Below are positions 49,266 through 57,717 of a stretch of 64,000 bases of DNA, piece after piece (positions within the stretch are counted from its first letter, which is position 1; each line of letters begins with the position of its first letter). The DNA is taken from contig NZ_JAUOPD010000001.1 in assembly GCF_030546745.1 (NCBI RefSeq), positions 273,142 through 337,141 on the forward strand. Reading direction: 5' to 3'. Below the pieces are notes generated by a model. The model did not search any database. It was given only the letters and a program-made list of their open reading frames with translations, and was not told the DNA's origin. The translations under genes and the position numbers were made by a program. The stretch is from Thalassotalea sp. 1_MG-2023 (GTDB taxonomy: Bacteria > Pseudomonadota > Gammaproteobacteria > Enterobacterales > Alteromonadaceae).

Positions 49266-50044
49266 TGGTGATAACACAAAAACCTTTAGTGATCAAAATA
49301 GGCGGAGCTATCCTTGAAAATGACTCTGCGTTACATGCATTGCTTAATGTAATCGCTACTTTGAATAATCAATCTGTCGTACTCGTTCATGGCGGAGGTT
49401 GCGTTGTCGATGAAATGTTAACTCAGGCAGGTTTTACAACCGAGAAGAAACACGGGTTACGTGTAACGCCAGCAGCACAAATGCCATTAATTGCAGGTGC
49501 ATTAGCTGGAACCGTGAATAAAACCATTGTCAGCCAAGCAAACAGCTTAGGATTAACGGGTGTGGGTTTATCGTTGCAAGATGGTAATATGGTGAGCTGT
49601 GATTTACACGAGTTAGACTTAGGTCAAGTGGGTGTGCCTAAAGCGGTCAGCAGCACATTGTTAGATAACTTACTAAAGCACTATTTCTTACCGATTATTT
49701 CTTCTATTGGTGCGCTATCAAATGGCGATTTAGTCAACGTTAATGCAGATGATGCAGCGGTTGTTATTTGCCAACTATTGAATGCTGAACTGCTTTTATT
49801 GACAGACGTTGATGGCGTGAAAGACGCGTCAGGTCAGTATTTAAATTCATTGAATAATACCCGTGCTAAACAATTAGTTGAGCAAGGCGTTATTGCCGGC
49901 GGTATGACAGCTAAAGTTAATGCTGCTTTGTATGCAGCGAAACAACTACGACGAAGTATCGCGGTTGCCAGCTGGAAAAAGCCAGAACAAATAGCAAAGC
50001 TATTAAATGGCGAACAAATAGGCACCCGCATAGAAGCAAACTAA
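49265..50044 (+). CDS. argB: Acetylglutamate kinase
   Basis: Phosphorylates N-acetylglutamate. 259 residues, amino-acid-kinase fold: VIKIGGAILEN, LVHGGGCVVDEML, HGLRVT, NADDAAVVICQLLNAELLLLTDVDGVKD and GGMTAKVNAALYAAK. The short E. coli-type form, without the N-terminal helix of arginine-sensitive kinases, so feedback control probably falls on acetylglutamate synthase instead. One-base overlap with argC. Confidence 0.96.
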   Translation: MVITQKPLVIKIGGAILENDSALHALLNVIATLNNQSVVLVHGGGCVVDEMLTQAGFTTEKKHGLRVTPAAQMPLIAGALAGTVNKTIVSQANSLGLTGVGLSLQDGNMVSCDLHELDLGQVGVPKAVSSTLLDNLLKHYFLPIISSIGALSNGDLVNVNADDAAVVICQLLNAELLLLTDVDGVKDASGQYLNSLNNTRAKQLVEQGVIAGGMTAKVNAALYAAKQLRRSIAVASWKKPEQIAKLLNGEQIGTRIEAN

Positions 50045-50077
50045 TGTTTTTTCTTTTTGATACTTTAGGATTTTACC

Positions 50078-51004
50078 ATGGCTTTGAACCATTACTTAGC
50101 TGACGATCAATTAACCAAAGCGCAGATCCAAGCGTTAATTGCATTGGCGATAGAAATAAAAAAAACACCCTCATCTTTTAATCAGGTGATGAAGGGCAAA
50201 TCAGCAGCGATGATTTTCGAAAAACCTTCATTGCGAACTCATGTAAGTTTTGACATGGGGATAAATAAACTCGGTGGCCACGCCCTATATTTGGGTCAAC
50301 AAAACGGAAAGTTAGGCGAACGAGAACGGGTTAGTGACTACGCTAAAAATTTATCTTGTTACGCAGATATTATTGTCGCAAGGGTATTTGAACACCAATC
50401 AATACAGGGACTGGCTGAACATGGCTCTGTACCTGTTATTAATGCCTTATGTGATGTGTATCATCCATGCCAATCGTTAGCTGACTTTGTAACGTTAGCG
50501 GAACATTTTGATGATTTATCAATGATTAAGCTCGCTTATGTTGGTGATGGTAACAATGTTTCAAACTCGTTAATGTTAATGGCGGCAATACTCGGCGTTG
50601 ATTTTACCCTGGTCTGCCCAGAAGGTTATGGCCCATCGCAAGAAATGTTAAACAGCACCGAAAAACTTGCAGAGCAAAGTGGCTCTTCATTTATTTTTAC
50701 TACGGATATTAACAAACTGGGTAAACAAGACGCGATATATACAGATACTTGGGTATCAATGGGCAACGAAGGTGACGAAGATAAAAAAGCGTTACTAGAG
50801 AAGTTTCATCCTTATCAAGTAAATCATGCATTGATGGACAAAGCACAAGCAAGTTTAGTGATGCATTGTCAACCGGCGCACCTAGAAGAAGAAATAACCA
50901 CAGCACTTTTTGATGACCAAGATAAGTCTGTGGTCTTTCAACAAGCAGAAAATAGAATGTGGGCGCAATGCGCCGTACTAACGTCACTGATCAGTGAACA
51001 GTAA
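50078..51004 (+). CDS. argF: Ornithine carbamoyltransferase with variant active-site motifs
   Basis: Makes citrulline from ornithine and carbamoyl phosphate. 308 residues. The carbamoyl-phosphate loop reads FEKPSLRTHVSF (classically STRTR), and the ornithine loop reads MHCQPAHLEEE (classically HCLP), so two usually conserved positions differ (final Arg to His; Leu to Gln). The catalytic Cys and LAYVGDGNNVSNSLM and ALCDVYHPCQSLADF are kept. N-acetyl- and N-succinylornithine carbamoyltransferases also depart from these motifs, but argE in the cluster and operon position between argB and argG favour ordinary ornithine as substrate. Confidence 0.88.
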   Translation: MALNHYLADDQLTKAQIQALIALAIEIKKTPSSFNQVMKGKSAAMIFEKPSLRTHVSFDMGINKLGGHALYLGQQNGKLGERERVSDYAKNLSCYADIIVARVFEHQSIQGLAEHGSVPVINALCDVYHPCQSLADFVTLAEHFDDLSMIKLAYVGDGNNVSNSLMLMAAILGVDFTLVCPEGYGPSQEMLNSTEKLAEQSGSSFIFTTDINKLGKQDAIYTDTWVSMGNEGDEDKKALLEKFHPYQVNHALMDKAQASLVMHCQPAHLEEEITTALFDDQDKSVVFQQAENRMWAQCAVLTSLISEQ

Positions 51005-51038
51005 ATAATTTTGTAAAACAGATTTAATAGGTAGAACA

Positions 51039-52268
51039 ATGGCTTTAGCAGCGAAAAAACAAATTAAGAAAGTAGTATTAGCATACTCAGGTGGGTTAGA
51101 TACATCGGCAATTATTCCATGGTTAAAAGAAAATTATGACGGCTGCGAAGTTGTCGCGTTCTGTGCTGATGTAGGGCAAGGTGAAGAAGAATTAGAAGGC
51201 ATAAAAGAAAAAGCTATCGCTTCAGGCGCTTCTGAGTGCCATGTTGTTGATTTAAAAGAAGAGTATGTGAAAGACTATATCTATCCGATTTTAAAAACCG
51301 GTTCAGTATATGAAGGTCAGTACTTGTTAGGTACATCAATGGCACGTCCAGTTATCGCTAAAGCGCATGTAGAAGTGGCGTTAAAAGTTGGGGCTGATGC
51401 GGTATGTCATGGCTGTACAGGTAAAGGAAATGACCAAGTACGGTTTGAATCGTGTTTTGCCGCGCTAGCACCAGAATTAACCGTTATTGCACCATGGCGT
51501 GAATGGGATATGGTGTCGCGTGAAGACTTACTTGATTACCTGGCAGAACGTGATATTCCGTGTGCTGCATCACTGACAAAAATTTATAGCCGTGACGCTA
51601 ACGCTTGGCATATTTCTCATGAAGGCGGTGAGTTAGAAGATCCATGGTGTGAGCCATCAAAAGAAGTATGGACAATGACGGTTGATCCGATGGATGCACC
51701 AGATACACCAGAAACCGTGACACTTAGCTTTGAAAAAGGCGAACTTATTGCCGTTGATGATAAAAAGTTATCCGCCTATGAAGCTCTGATGTACCTTAAC
51801 GATAAAGCCGCAGCACATGGTGTAGGTAGAATTGATATTGTTGAAAATCGTTTAGTCGGGATGAAATCTCGAGGCTGCTATGAAACTCCAGGTGGTACGG
51901 TGTTAATGGCTGCGTATAAAGGCTTAGAAAGCTTAATTTTAGACAAAGAATCATTAAAGTTTCGTGAATCAGTTGGCTTAGAGTTTTCACATGTTATCTA
52001 CGATGGCCGTTGGTTTACGCCATTAGCTAAGGCTCAGTTAGCTGCCGCTGCGTCATTTGCAGAACAAATAACCGGTGATGTAGTGGTTAAAATGTATAAA
52101 GGTAATGCAACAGTTACCCAGCGTCGTTCACCAAATAGCTTATACTCTGAAGCATTTGCTACCTTTGGTGCTGATGATGTTTATGACCAAAAACACGCAG
52201 AAGGCTTTATTCGTTTATTTAGCTTATCAAGTAGAATAACTGCACTTTCACAGAAAGACGCTAAGTAA
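51039..52268 (+). CDS. argG: Argininosuccinate synthase
   Basis: ATP-dependent joining of citrulline and aspartate. 409 residues with the PP-loop [61 protein letters not shown] and [16 protein letters not shown] [13 protein letters not shown]. Follows argF by 34 bases and precedes argH by 18. Confidence 0.97.
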   Translation: MALAAKKQIKKVVLAYSGGLDTSAIIPWLKENYDGCEVVAFCADVGQGEEELEGIKEKAIASGASECHVVDLKEEYVKDYIYPILKTGSVYEGQYLLGTSMARPVIAKAHVEVALKVGADAVCHGCTGKGNDQVRFESCFAALAPELTVIAPWREWDMVSREDLLDYLAERDIPCAASLTKIYSRDANAWHISHEGGELEDPWCEPSKEVWTMTVDPMDAPDTPETVTLSFEKGELIAVDDKKLSAYEALMYLNDKAAAHGVGRIDIVENRLVGMKSRGCYETPGGTVLMAAYKGLESLILDKESLKFRESVGLEFSHVIYDGRWFTPLAKAQLAAAASFAEQITGDVVVKMYKGNATVTQRRSPNSLYSEAFATFGADDVYDQKHAEGFIRLFSLSSRITALSQKDAK

Positions 52269-52286
52269 TCAAAAGGAAATAATATC

Positions 52287-54224
52287 ATGGCATTATGGGG
52301 CGGTCGGTTTAAAGAAAAAGCCAGCGTACAATTTAAAAAGTTCAATGATTCATTGCCGGTAGATTATCGTATGGCGGTGCAAGATATTGTTGGTTCAATG
52401 GCGTGGGCAGAAGCGATACATGAAGTTGGCGTTTTAAACGACGATGAGTTAACACGCTTAACGGCGGCGCTTGCTGAATTAAAGCAATCTGTTGAAGAAA
52501 ACCCAAAACAGATCTTAGCCTCAGATGCCGAAGATATACACAGTTGGGTAGAAATTCAACTGATCGAAAAAACCGGAGATCTAGGGAAGAAACTTCATAC
52601 GGGGCGAAGTCGTAATGATCAAGTTGCCACTGATTTAAAGCTGTGGTGTAAAGAAACTGGCGGTGAGCTTCTTATCGCATTAGTTAATTTACAACAAGCG
52701 ATGATGAACCTTGCTGAGCGTGAAAAAGGCACGGTATTACCAGGTTATACCCATCTGCAGCGGGCACAACCCGTAACATTTGGTCACTGGTGTTTAGCTT
52801 ATGTAGAAATGTTTAACCGCGATATTGGTCGGTTAAAAGATGCGATATATCGTTTAGATGTTTCTCCGCTTGGTTCTGGAGCACTGGCAGGCACGGCATA
52901 TCCTATTGACCGGAATTCACTGGCACATCGCTTAGGGTTTAGAAAGGCTACGATGAACAGCTTAGATGCAGTTTCAGACCGTGATCACGTTATTGAATTA
53001 CTTTCTTCTGCGAGTATTTCAATGATGCATTTATCCCGTTTTGCTGAAGATCTGATCTTCTACAACTCGGGAGAAGCGGGCTTTGTGGAAATGAGTGATC
53101 TTGTTAGTTCAGGTTCCTCTTTAATGCCACAAAAGAAAAACCCAGATGCATGTGAGCTAATTCGCGGTAAAGCTGGGCGTGTTTTTGGCTCGCTTACTGG
53201 CATGTTGACCACTATGAAAGCCTTAGCGCTTGCTTATAACAAGGATATGCAAGAAGACAAAGAAGGTCTTTTTGATGCCATGGATACATGGTTAGAATGT
53301 ATGGAAATGGCAGTGTTAGTTGCCGATGGCTTAAAAGTTAATCGAAGTAGAACATTGGCGGCGGCACAGCAAGGTTATGCTAATGCAACTGAACTTGCAG
53401 ACTACCTTGTTGGAAAAGATATTCCGTTCCGTGAAGCGCATCATATTGTTGGCGAAGTGGTACTTGCCGCAATTGACAAAGGCGTTCCATTAGAAGATTT
53501 AACCCTTACTCAGTTGCAAACATTTAGTGAAAAAATTGAAAATGATGTTTATCAACATCTCTCAATTGAATCAACATTAGATAAACGTGAAGCCCTTGGC
53601 GGTACATCGCGTGCGCAAGTAGAAAAAGCATTAGCGACAACGCAGTCAGGTAATGAAGAAATTTTAAATGAACAAGTTGTGGGCGCGCCAGGTAAGCAAC
53701 AAATAAAAGTGGCATTAAAGCAAGTACAGCAGCGTTTAAATGCGCAACGAGCGGCAGCTATGTCGGTACGTAGAGCACGTATGCCAGATGTTGATGCTAT
53801 TTTTAAACTGGTAAATTATTGGGCAGAAAAAGGCGAGATATTACCGCGCTCTCGTGACAATATTATCCATGATATTCAAAATTTTGTGGTTGCAGAGCTC
53901 GATGGAAATGTTGTGGGGTGTGCGTCACTCTATATTTATCAAACAGGTTTAGCGGAAATTCGCTCTGTTGTGGTTGATAAAGATCAACATAAACGTGGTC
54001 AAGGGCAAGCACTTATTCAGTACTTATTAGAGTTTGCGCATCAAATTGAATTAGAAAAAGTGATCGTACTCACCTACATACCCACTTATTTTAATCAACT
54101 AGGTTTTGCCTTGATTGATAAAGGCTCGTTAGCGGATAACATTATTGAAGATAGCCAACCAGGCCCAGATAAAGACCCTGCTGATGAAGTGGCGATGGAA
54201 TATAATGTGGATCCAAGTAAGTAA
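52287..54224 (+). CDS. argH: Argininosuccinate lyase fused to a GNAT acetyltransferase, ArgH(A)
   Basis: 645 residues, against about 460 for plain ArgH. The lyase part (1 to about 488) has [49 protein letters not shown] and the signature [20 protein letters not shown] (about 274-293). A GNAT domain follows (about 491-630: [71 protein letters not shown]). Such ArgH(A) fusions are known from Moritella and related gammaproteobacteria, where the tail supplies N-acetylglutamate synthase activity. Here a separate argA follows, so two potential synthases are present. Confidence 0.96.
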   Translation: MALWGGRFKEKASVQFKKFNDSLPVDYRMAVQDIVGSMAWAEAIHEVGVLNDDELTRLTAALAELKQSVEENPKQILASDAEDIHSWVEIQLIEKTGDLGKKLHTGRSRNDQVATDLKLWCKETGGELLIALVNLQQAMMNLAEREKGTVLPGYTHLQRAQPVTFGHWCLAYVEMFNRDIGRLKDAIYRLDVSPLGSGALAGTAYPIDRNSLAHRLGFRKATMNSLDAVSDRDHVIELLSSASISMMHLSRFAEDLIFYNSGEAGFVEMSDLVSSGSSLMPQKKNPDACELIRGKAGRVFGSLTGMLTTMKALALAYNKDMQEDKEGLFDAMDTWLECMEMAVLVADGLKVNRSRTLAAAQQGYANATELADYLVGKDIPFREAHHIVGEVVLAAIDKGVPLEDLTLTQLQTFSEKIENDVYQHLSIESTLDKREALGGTSRAQVEKALATTQSGNEEILNEQVVGAPGKQQIKVALKQVQQRLNAQRAAAMSVRRARMPDVDAIFKLVNYWAEKGEILPRSRDNIIHDIQNFVVAELDGNVVGCASLYIYQTGLAEIRSVVVDKDQHKRGQGQALIQYLLEFAHQIELEKVIVLTYIPTYFNQLGFALIDKGSLADNIIEDSQPGPDKDPADEVAMEYNVDPSK

Positions 54225-54225
54225 T

Positions 54226-54243
54226 CCAAGAGCATGTTCTTGG
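54226..54243 (+). repeat. Hairpin between argH(A) and argA
   Basis: CCAAGA-GCATGT-TCTTGG, a perfect 6-base stem two bases after the argH(A) stop. No T run follows. It could tune argA expression relative to the upstream operon; significance is uncertain. Confidence 0.35.
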
Positions 54244-54262
54244 CTGAACAAGTGATATATGC

Positions 54263-55573
54263 ATGAATAATAACGATTTAAGTTACGTGAAATGGTTTAG
54301 AAATGCTGCCCCCTACATTAATGCACATCGAGGTAAAACCGTGGTGCTTATGTTTGGTGGCGAGGCTGTAACGCATCCAAATTTTGCTAATATTATCCAT
54401 GATATTGCTTTGATGCGTAGCCTAGGAATGAGACTAGTGGTGGTACATGGCGCTCGACCACAAATTGAAGATCGCATGGCAAGACGGAATATTGAGCGTA
54501 TTATTGAGAATAATATTCGTGTTACTGATGCGGAAACATTAGTTGCGGTGAAAGATGCCACGGGTTCAATGCGCTTACATATTGAAGCGTTATTAACCAT
54601 GGGCTTAGCTAATTCGCCCATGCATGGCTCGCAAATTCGTGTGAGCACAGGCAACTTTGTTATCGCGAAGCCGATGGGAGTGCGTGATGGCATTGATTAT
54701 AAATACACCGGAAAAGTGAGACGAATAGACGCTGAAGGTATTCAACAGCAACTTGAGTTTGGCTCGATTGTGCTGTTATCACCGATTGGCTATTCACCTA
54801 CGGGCGAGGTATTCAATCTTGCACTGGAAGATGTTGCCACGCAAACGGCGATAGCGTTGCAGGCAGATAAGCTGATCACCTTTACTGAAGATGAAGGCCT
54901 AACAGACGGTGATAATAATTTAATCCGTAGCTGTAGTGTTCGCACTGTCAAAACATTACTCGATGAAAATGATTGTCATGTTCGTCAATTATTACTCAGA
55001 GCGATCATCTCTTGTGGCGAAAATGGTGTAGAACGTTGTCATTGTGTTAGCTATCAAAGTGATACTGCATTATTGCAAGAGCTGTTTACTCGTGACGGCG
55101 CTGGTACGTTAATCGCAAAAGATCATAAAGAGCAAATATGTACCGCAACCATTGATGATGTAGGTGGTATATTGGAATTAATTGCGCCACTTGAAAAAGA
55201 AGGTATTTTAGTTAAGCGTTCTCGCGAGTTATTAGAAGTAGAAATACATCGCTTCACTGTGCTTAAAAAAGAAGATGTTATCATAGCTTGCGCTGCATTA
55301 TATCCTTACGAAGAAGCGCTGGCAGGAGAGATTGCCTGTGTGGCAATTCATCCCGAATATCGCAGTGGCAACCGTGGCGAACGCTTGATGGGTGAATTAG
55401 AATTACGTGCAAAATCCAAAGGATTAACATCACTTTTCGTGTTAACCACGGTAAGCGGTCATTGGTTTATGGAGCAGGGTTTTGTTGAACAACCTTTAGA
55501 TAAGTTACCTGAAGGCAAAAAACAAATGTATAACTTTCAACGAAAATCACAAGTGTTGATGAAAGAAATTTAG
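54263..55573 (+). CDS. argA: N-acetylglutamate synthase (classical ArgA)
   Basis: Acetyl-CoA-dependent first step of arginine synthesis. 436 residues: an amino-acid-kinase-like domain (about 1-285, VVLMFGGEAVTHPNF, VVVHGARPQIEDRM, ELFTRDGAGTLI) that normally binds arginine as feedback inhibitor, and a C-terminal GNAT domain (about 290-430, CVAIHPEYRSGNRGERLMGELELRAKS, LTTVSGHWFMEQGFVEQ). It is 38 bases after argH(A), past a small hairpin, and ends the arg cluster before a terminator. Confidence 0.96.
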   Translation: MNNNDLSYVKWFRNAAPYINAHRGKTVVLMFGGEAVTHPNFANIIHDIALMRSLGMRLVVVHGARPQIEDRMARRNIERIIENNIRVTDAETLVAVKDATGSMRLHIEALLTMGLANSPMHGSQIRVSTGNFVIAKPMGVRDGIDYKYTGKVRRIDAEGIQQQLEFGSIVLLSPIGYSPTGEVFNLALEDVATQTAIALQADKLITFTEDEGLTDGDNNLIRSCSVRTVKTLLDENDCHVRQLLLRAIISCGENGVERCHCVSYQSDTALLQELFTRDGAGTLIAKDHKEQICTATIDDVGGILELIAPLEKEGILVKRSRELLEVEIHRFTVLKKEDVIIACAALYPYEEALAGEIACVAIHPEYRSGNRGERLMGELELRAKSKGLTSLFVLTTVSGHWFMEQGFVEQPLDKLPEGKKQMYNFQRKSQVLMKEI

Positions 55574-55656
55574 CGTTTGTTGATATTTGTTCAATAATGT
55601 CTGCTTAATCATCAGAAAGATTATATATTGACAGTTTAATTGAACATCACATTCTG

Positions 55657-55686
55657 AAAATACCGCTATTATGGCGGTATTTTTTT
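55657..55686 (+). terminator. Rho-independent terminator after argA
   Basis: AAAATACCGC (55657-55666) pairs perfectly with GCGGTATTTT (55674-55683) around a 7-base loop and is followed by further T. It ends the arg operon 84 bases after the argA stop. Confidence 0.9.
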
Positions 55687-55883
55687 ATCTCATTTCTAGC
55701 TACAAACGCAACTCAGATTGGTATTACATCACGCTACAGTAGCTTTAGTTTATTGGGTAATATCAAGATAAAAATATATATTTCGAACAATTTAAAAGCC
55801 CTAGACCCTGTTTTTTAGCAATTTCGATAAAAAAATGGTCAATTGTTGTTGAAATTTTGCTTTATGCTGTTGAACAAGGTAAT

Positions 55884-55914
55884 GTAACAAAATTGTTACT
55901 TCTATAAGTAACAA
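55884..55914. promoter_or_regulatory. GTAACAA repeat cluster upstream of the export operon
   Basis: GTAACAA (55884-55890), its inverse TTGTTAC (55893-55899) two bases later, and a third GTAACAA (55908-55914). The first two form a dyad with a 2-base centre, the third is a direct repeat. This looks like a regulator-binding array about 100-130 bases before the first gene; the regulator is unknown. Confidence 0.5.
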
Positions 55915-55970
55915 GCTCTAAGTAAAGGGCAATTAGCCGCAAGGATGTTGATTAATAACAACGCTAACGG

Positions 55971-55987
55971 TAACTGAAATACAGTTA
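55971..55987 (+). repeat. Leader hairpin before the outer-membrane barrel gene
   Basis: TAACTG-AAATA-CAGTTA, a perfect 6-base stem with a 5-base loop, 24 bases before the ATG at 56012. It could affect translation of the first gene of the export operon. Confidence 0.4.
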
Positions 55988-56011
55988 ACATAATAATAAG
56001 AATTATCGGGT

Positions 56012-57193
56012 ATGATAACTAAACAACAAGCATTTTTTCTTGGCAGCTTTTTGCTAAGTGCTTTTTGCTCAATGGCGCAACAACCGTCTGATTTACCGCA
56101 AGGAAATCAATTTGATCTTTCACTAAGTGGTGAATTCGGCACAGTTGACAACTTTTTGTTTGATAACACTAATGAACAACGAACTAATTATTGGTCGCTA
56201 AGCCCTGAACTATACCTTCAATTTGTTACTGACAAACAACTCTTTTCTTTTGATGCAAAAACACAATTAAACAAATTTAGTTATTTTGAACAAGACGACC
56301 ACTCAAATGTATGGCTTGCTCCACGTTATTTGTACCGTTTGGCAGATAATAAAACGTTGTCTATCAAAGCTGGCTATCAACAAACCTATGAATACAGAGG
56401 CACGGGTTTATCTTTAGGTAACGCACAAAGTTTACATAAAGGCGACGAAAAACAACAGTCTACGTTCTCGGTTGGATACAGTTATGGTAGTAGCTACTCA
56501 ACAGCGCAATTAGCAGTAGAACTGGGTGCAATGCAAAGTAAATATCAGACAAGACGACAAGTTACCAATCAACTTGATCAAGCTAAACTTTTTGCAAATG
56601 CTACCTTTGATTATCAATTAGCGGGTGGCAGCTTTTTATCAAGTGCACTAGAGATACAGCAGATAGACTTCGAGCATCAACCGATTTACGACAATACAAA
56701 ATTAACCGCGTTAATAGGGATGAAGTGGCCTAAGTCAGTGGTAAGTCAGTTTTCTTTACTTTTGGGTTATCAAAATGTTCATTTTGATCAGCCGCTCTTT
56801 GATGATGACAGCGCTTTTAAGTGGCGTGTTTCTTGGCATTGGTCTCCAGCTGAATCTACCAATGTCACGTTAGCTTCTGAGCGTGATTTTGCAGCAGCTA
56901 ATAGACTAAATGATAGTTATCGCTTGGTGGATAAACATGTGGTGAAGTTCACACAGCAGTTGAGTGACTATTTCTTGTTATCTGCCAATGTCGGGATAAA
57001 CCAAGAAGAAGTTGTTTATCCTGATGAACGCAAAAGTGAAAATTATTTACGTGCTGGAATAAGTGTCGATTATTTAATGTCAGATAGGGTCTCGCTAACG
57101 TTGAACTATCAATTAAGCGATCTTAATGCCGATGATATGCTTTTTGAATATCAAAGAAATAGCTTTTCTTTGGGAATTAAAATCACAATCTAA
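56012..57193 (+). CDS. Outer-membrane beta-barrel protein of a polysaccharide-export operon
   Basis: 393 residues with a signal peptide (QQAFFLGSFLLSAFCSMAQQ) and then alternating amphipathic strands throughout (for example YLYRLADNKTLSIKAGYQQTY, SVSLTLNYQLSDL-like VSLTLNYQLSDL), ending in FSLGIKITI, where an aromatic/hydrophobic terminal strand suits outer-membrane insertion. Such barrels stand at the head of wza/wzc-type exopolysaccharide clusters in Alteromonadales (EpsL-like). Exact role unproven; a porin for polysaccharide is one option. 14 bases separate it from the next gene. Confidence 0.75.
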   Translation: MITKQQAFFLGSFLLSAFCSMAQQPSDLPQGNQFDLSLSGEFGTVDNFLFDNTNEQRTNYWSLSPELYLQFVTDKQLFSFDAKTQLNKFSYFEQDDHSNVWLAPRYLYRLADNKTLSIKAGYQQTYEYRGTGLSLGNAQSLHKGDEKQQSTFSVGYSYGSSYSTAQLAVELGAMQSKYQTRRQVTNQLDQAKLFANATFDYQLAGGSFLSSALEIQQIDFEHQPIYDNTKLTALIGMKWPKSVVSQFSLLLGYQNVHFDQPLFDDDSAFKWRVSWHWSPAESTNVTLASERDFAAANRLNDSYRLVDKHVVKFTQQLSDYFLLSANVGINQEEVVYPDERKSENYLRAGISVDYLMSDRVSLTLNYQLSDLNADDMLFEYQRNSFSLGIKITI

Positions 57194-57207
57194 CGAGTGG
57201 ATAAACC

Positions 57208-57717
57208 ATGCGCTTTTTTATTGTATTTTTACTGTTGTTTACTAATTTTGCTGCTGCGACGGAGTATCAATTAGGCTCTGGCGACAGTATTGCAATCACG
57301 GTATATGATGAGCCTGATTTAACCACAAAGGTAAAAATCAACAAAACAGGGAAAATATCATTTCCTTTTTTGAAAGAAATAGACGTACATGGTTTAACGA
57401 CTAAGAAACTTGCGGCAGTTATCCAAGAAGGACTACTGGGTGATTATTTAATAAATCCACAAGTCACGGTATCTATTATTGAATACCGACCTTTTTTTAT
57501 TCATGGCCAAGTGAAACAGCCAGGCGGCTATCCATTTCAAGATGACTTAACGCTTGATAAAGCTATCGCGATAGCCGGAGGCTTAGCTGCTAGAGCCTCA
57601 AAAACTAACTGGAAGGTTTCACGTGTTATAAATGGTGAAACGGTTGTTATGTCAGCTAATGTTGCAACAGTCATCTTGCCCGACGATATTATAGAAATTG
57701 AGCAAAGTTTCTTTTGA
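57208..57717 (+). CDS. Wza/GumB-like polysaccharide export protein
   Basis: 169 residues with a signal peptide (MRFFIVFLLLFTNFAAATEY). The Poly_export domain is clear (YQLGSGDSIAITVYDEPDLTTKVKINKTGKISFPFLKEIDV, where Wza proteins have a similar LGxGDxLxIxV start), followed by one SLBB-type domain (FFIHGQVKQPGGYPFQDDLTLDKAIAIAGG). No lipoprotein Cys and no C-terminal outer-membrane helix are seen, so it is shorter than E. coli Wza (about 380 residues) and closer to GumB-like periplasmic forms. The barrel gene upstream may supply the outer-membrane channel. Its TGA shares a base with the next ATG. Confidence 0.88.
   Translation: MRFFIVFLLLFTNFAAATEYQLGSGDSIAITVYDEPDLTTKVKINKTGKISFPFLKEIDVHGLTTKKLAAVIQEGLLGDYLINPQVTVSIIEYRPFFIHGQVKQPGGYPFQDDLTLDKAIAIAGGLAARASKTNWKVSRVINGETVVMSANVATVILPDDIIEIEQSFF

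Larger units (their letters stand above)
55574..56011. other. 438-base gap between argA and the polysaccharide-export genes
   Basis: Holds the argA terminator (55657-55686), then A+T-rich sequence and a leader with GTAACAA repeats and a hairpin, listed separately. I see no coding sequence or RNA gene I can name. The promoter of the export operon should lie about 55780-55960. Confidence 0.6.

Noticed and set aside
54313..54693. 126-codon open frame antisense to argA
   Set aside because: Shadow of a conserved gene with no ribosome site or recognisable motif.
55780..55960. Sigma-54 promoter for the export operon
   Set aside because: No GG-10 bases-GC element close to TGGCAC/TTGC was found.
55920..55990. 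Possible cyclic di-GMP (GEMM) riboswitch before the export operon, suggested by GGGCAA and CCGCAAGG
   Set aside because: The order of conserved elements (GGGCAAA, GACGCAAAGCC, and the tetraloop receptor) is not met; only short fragments look alike.
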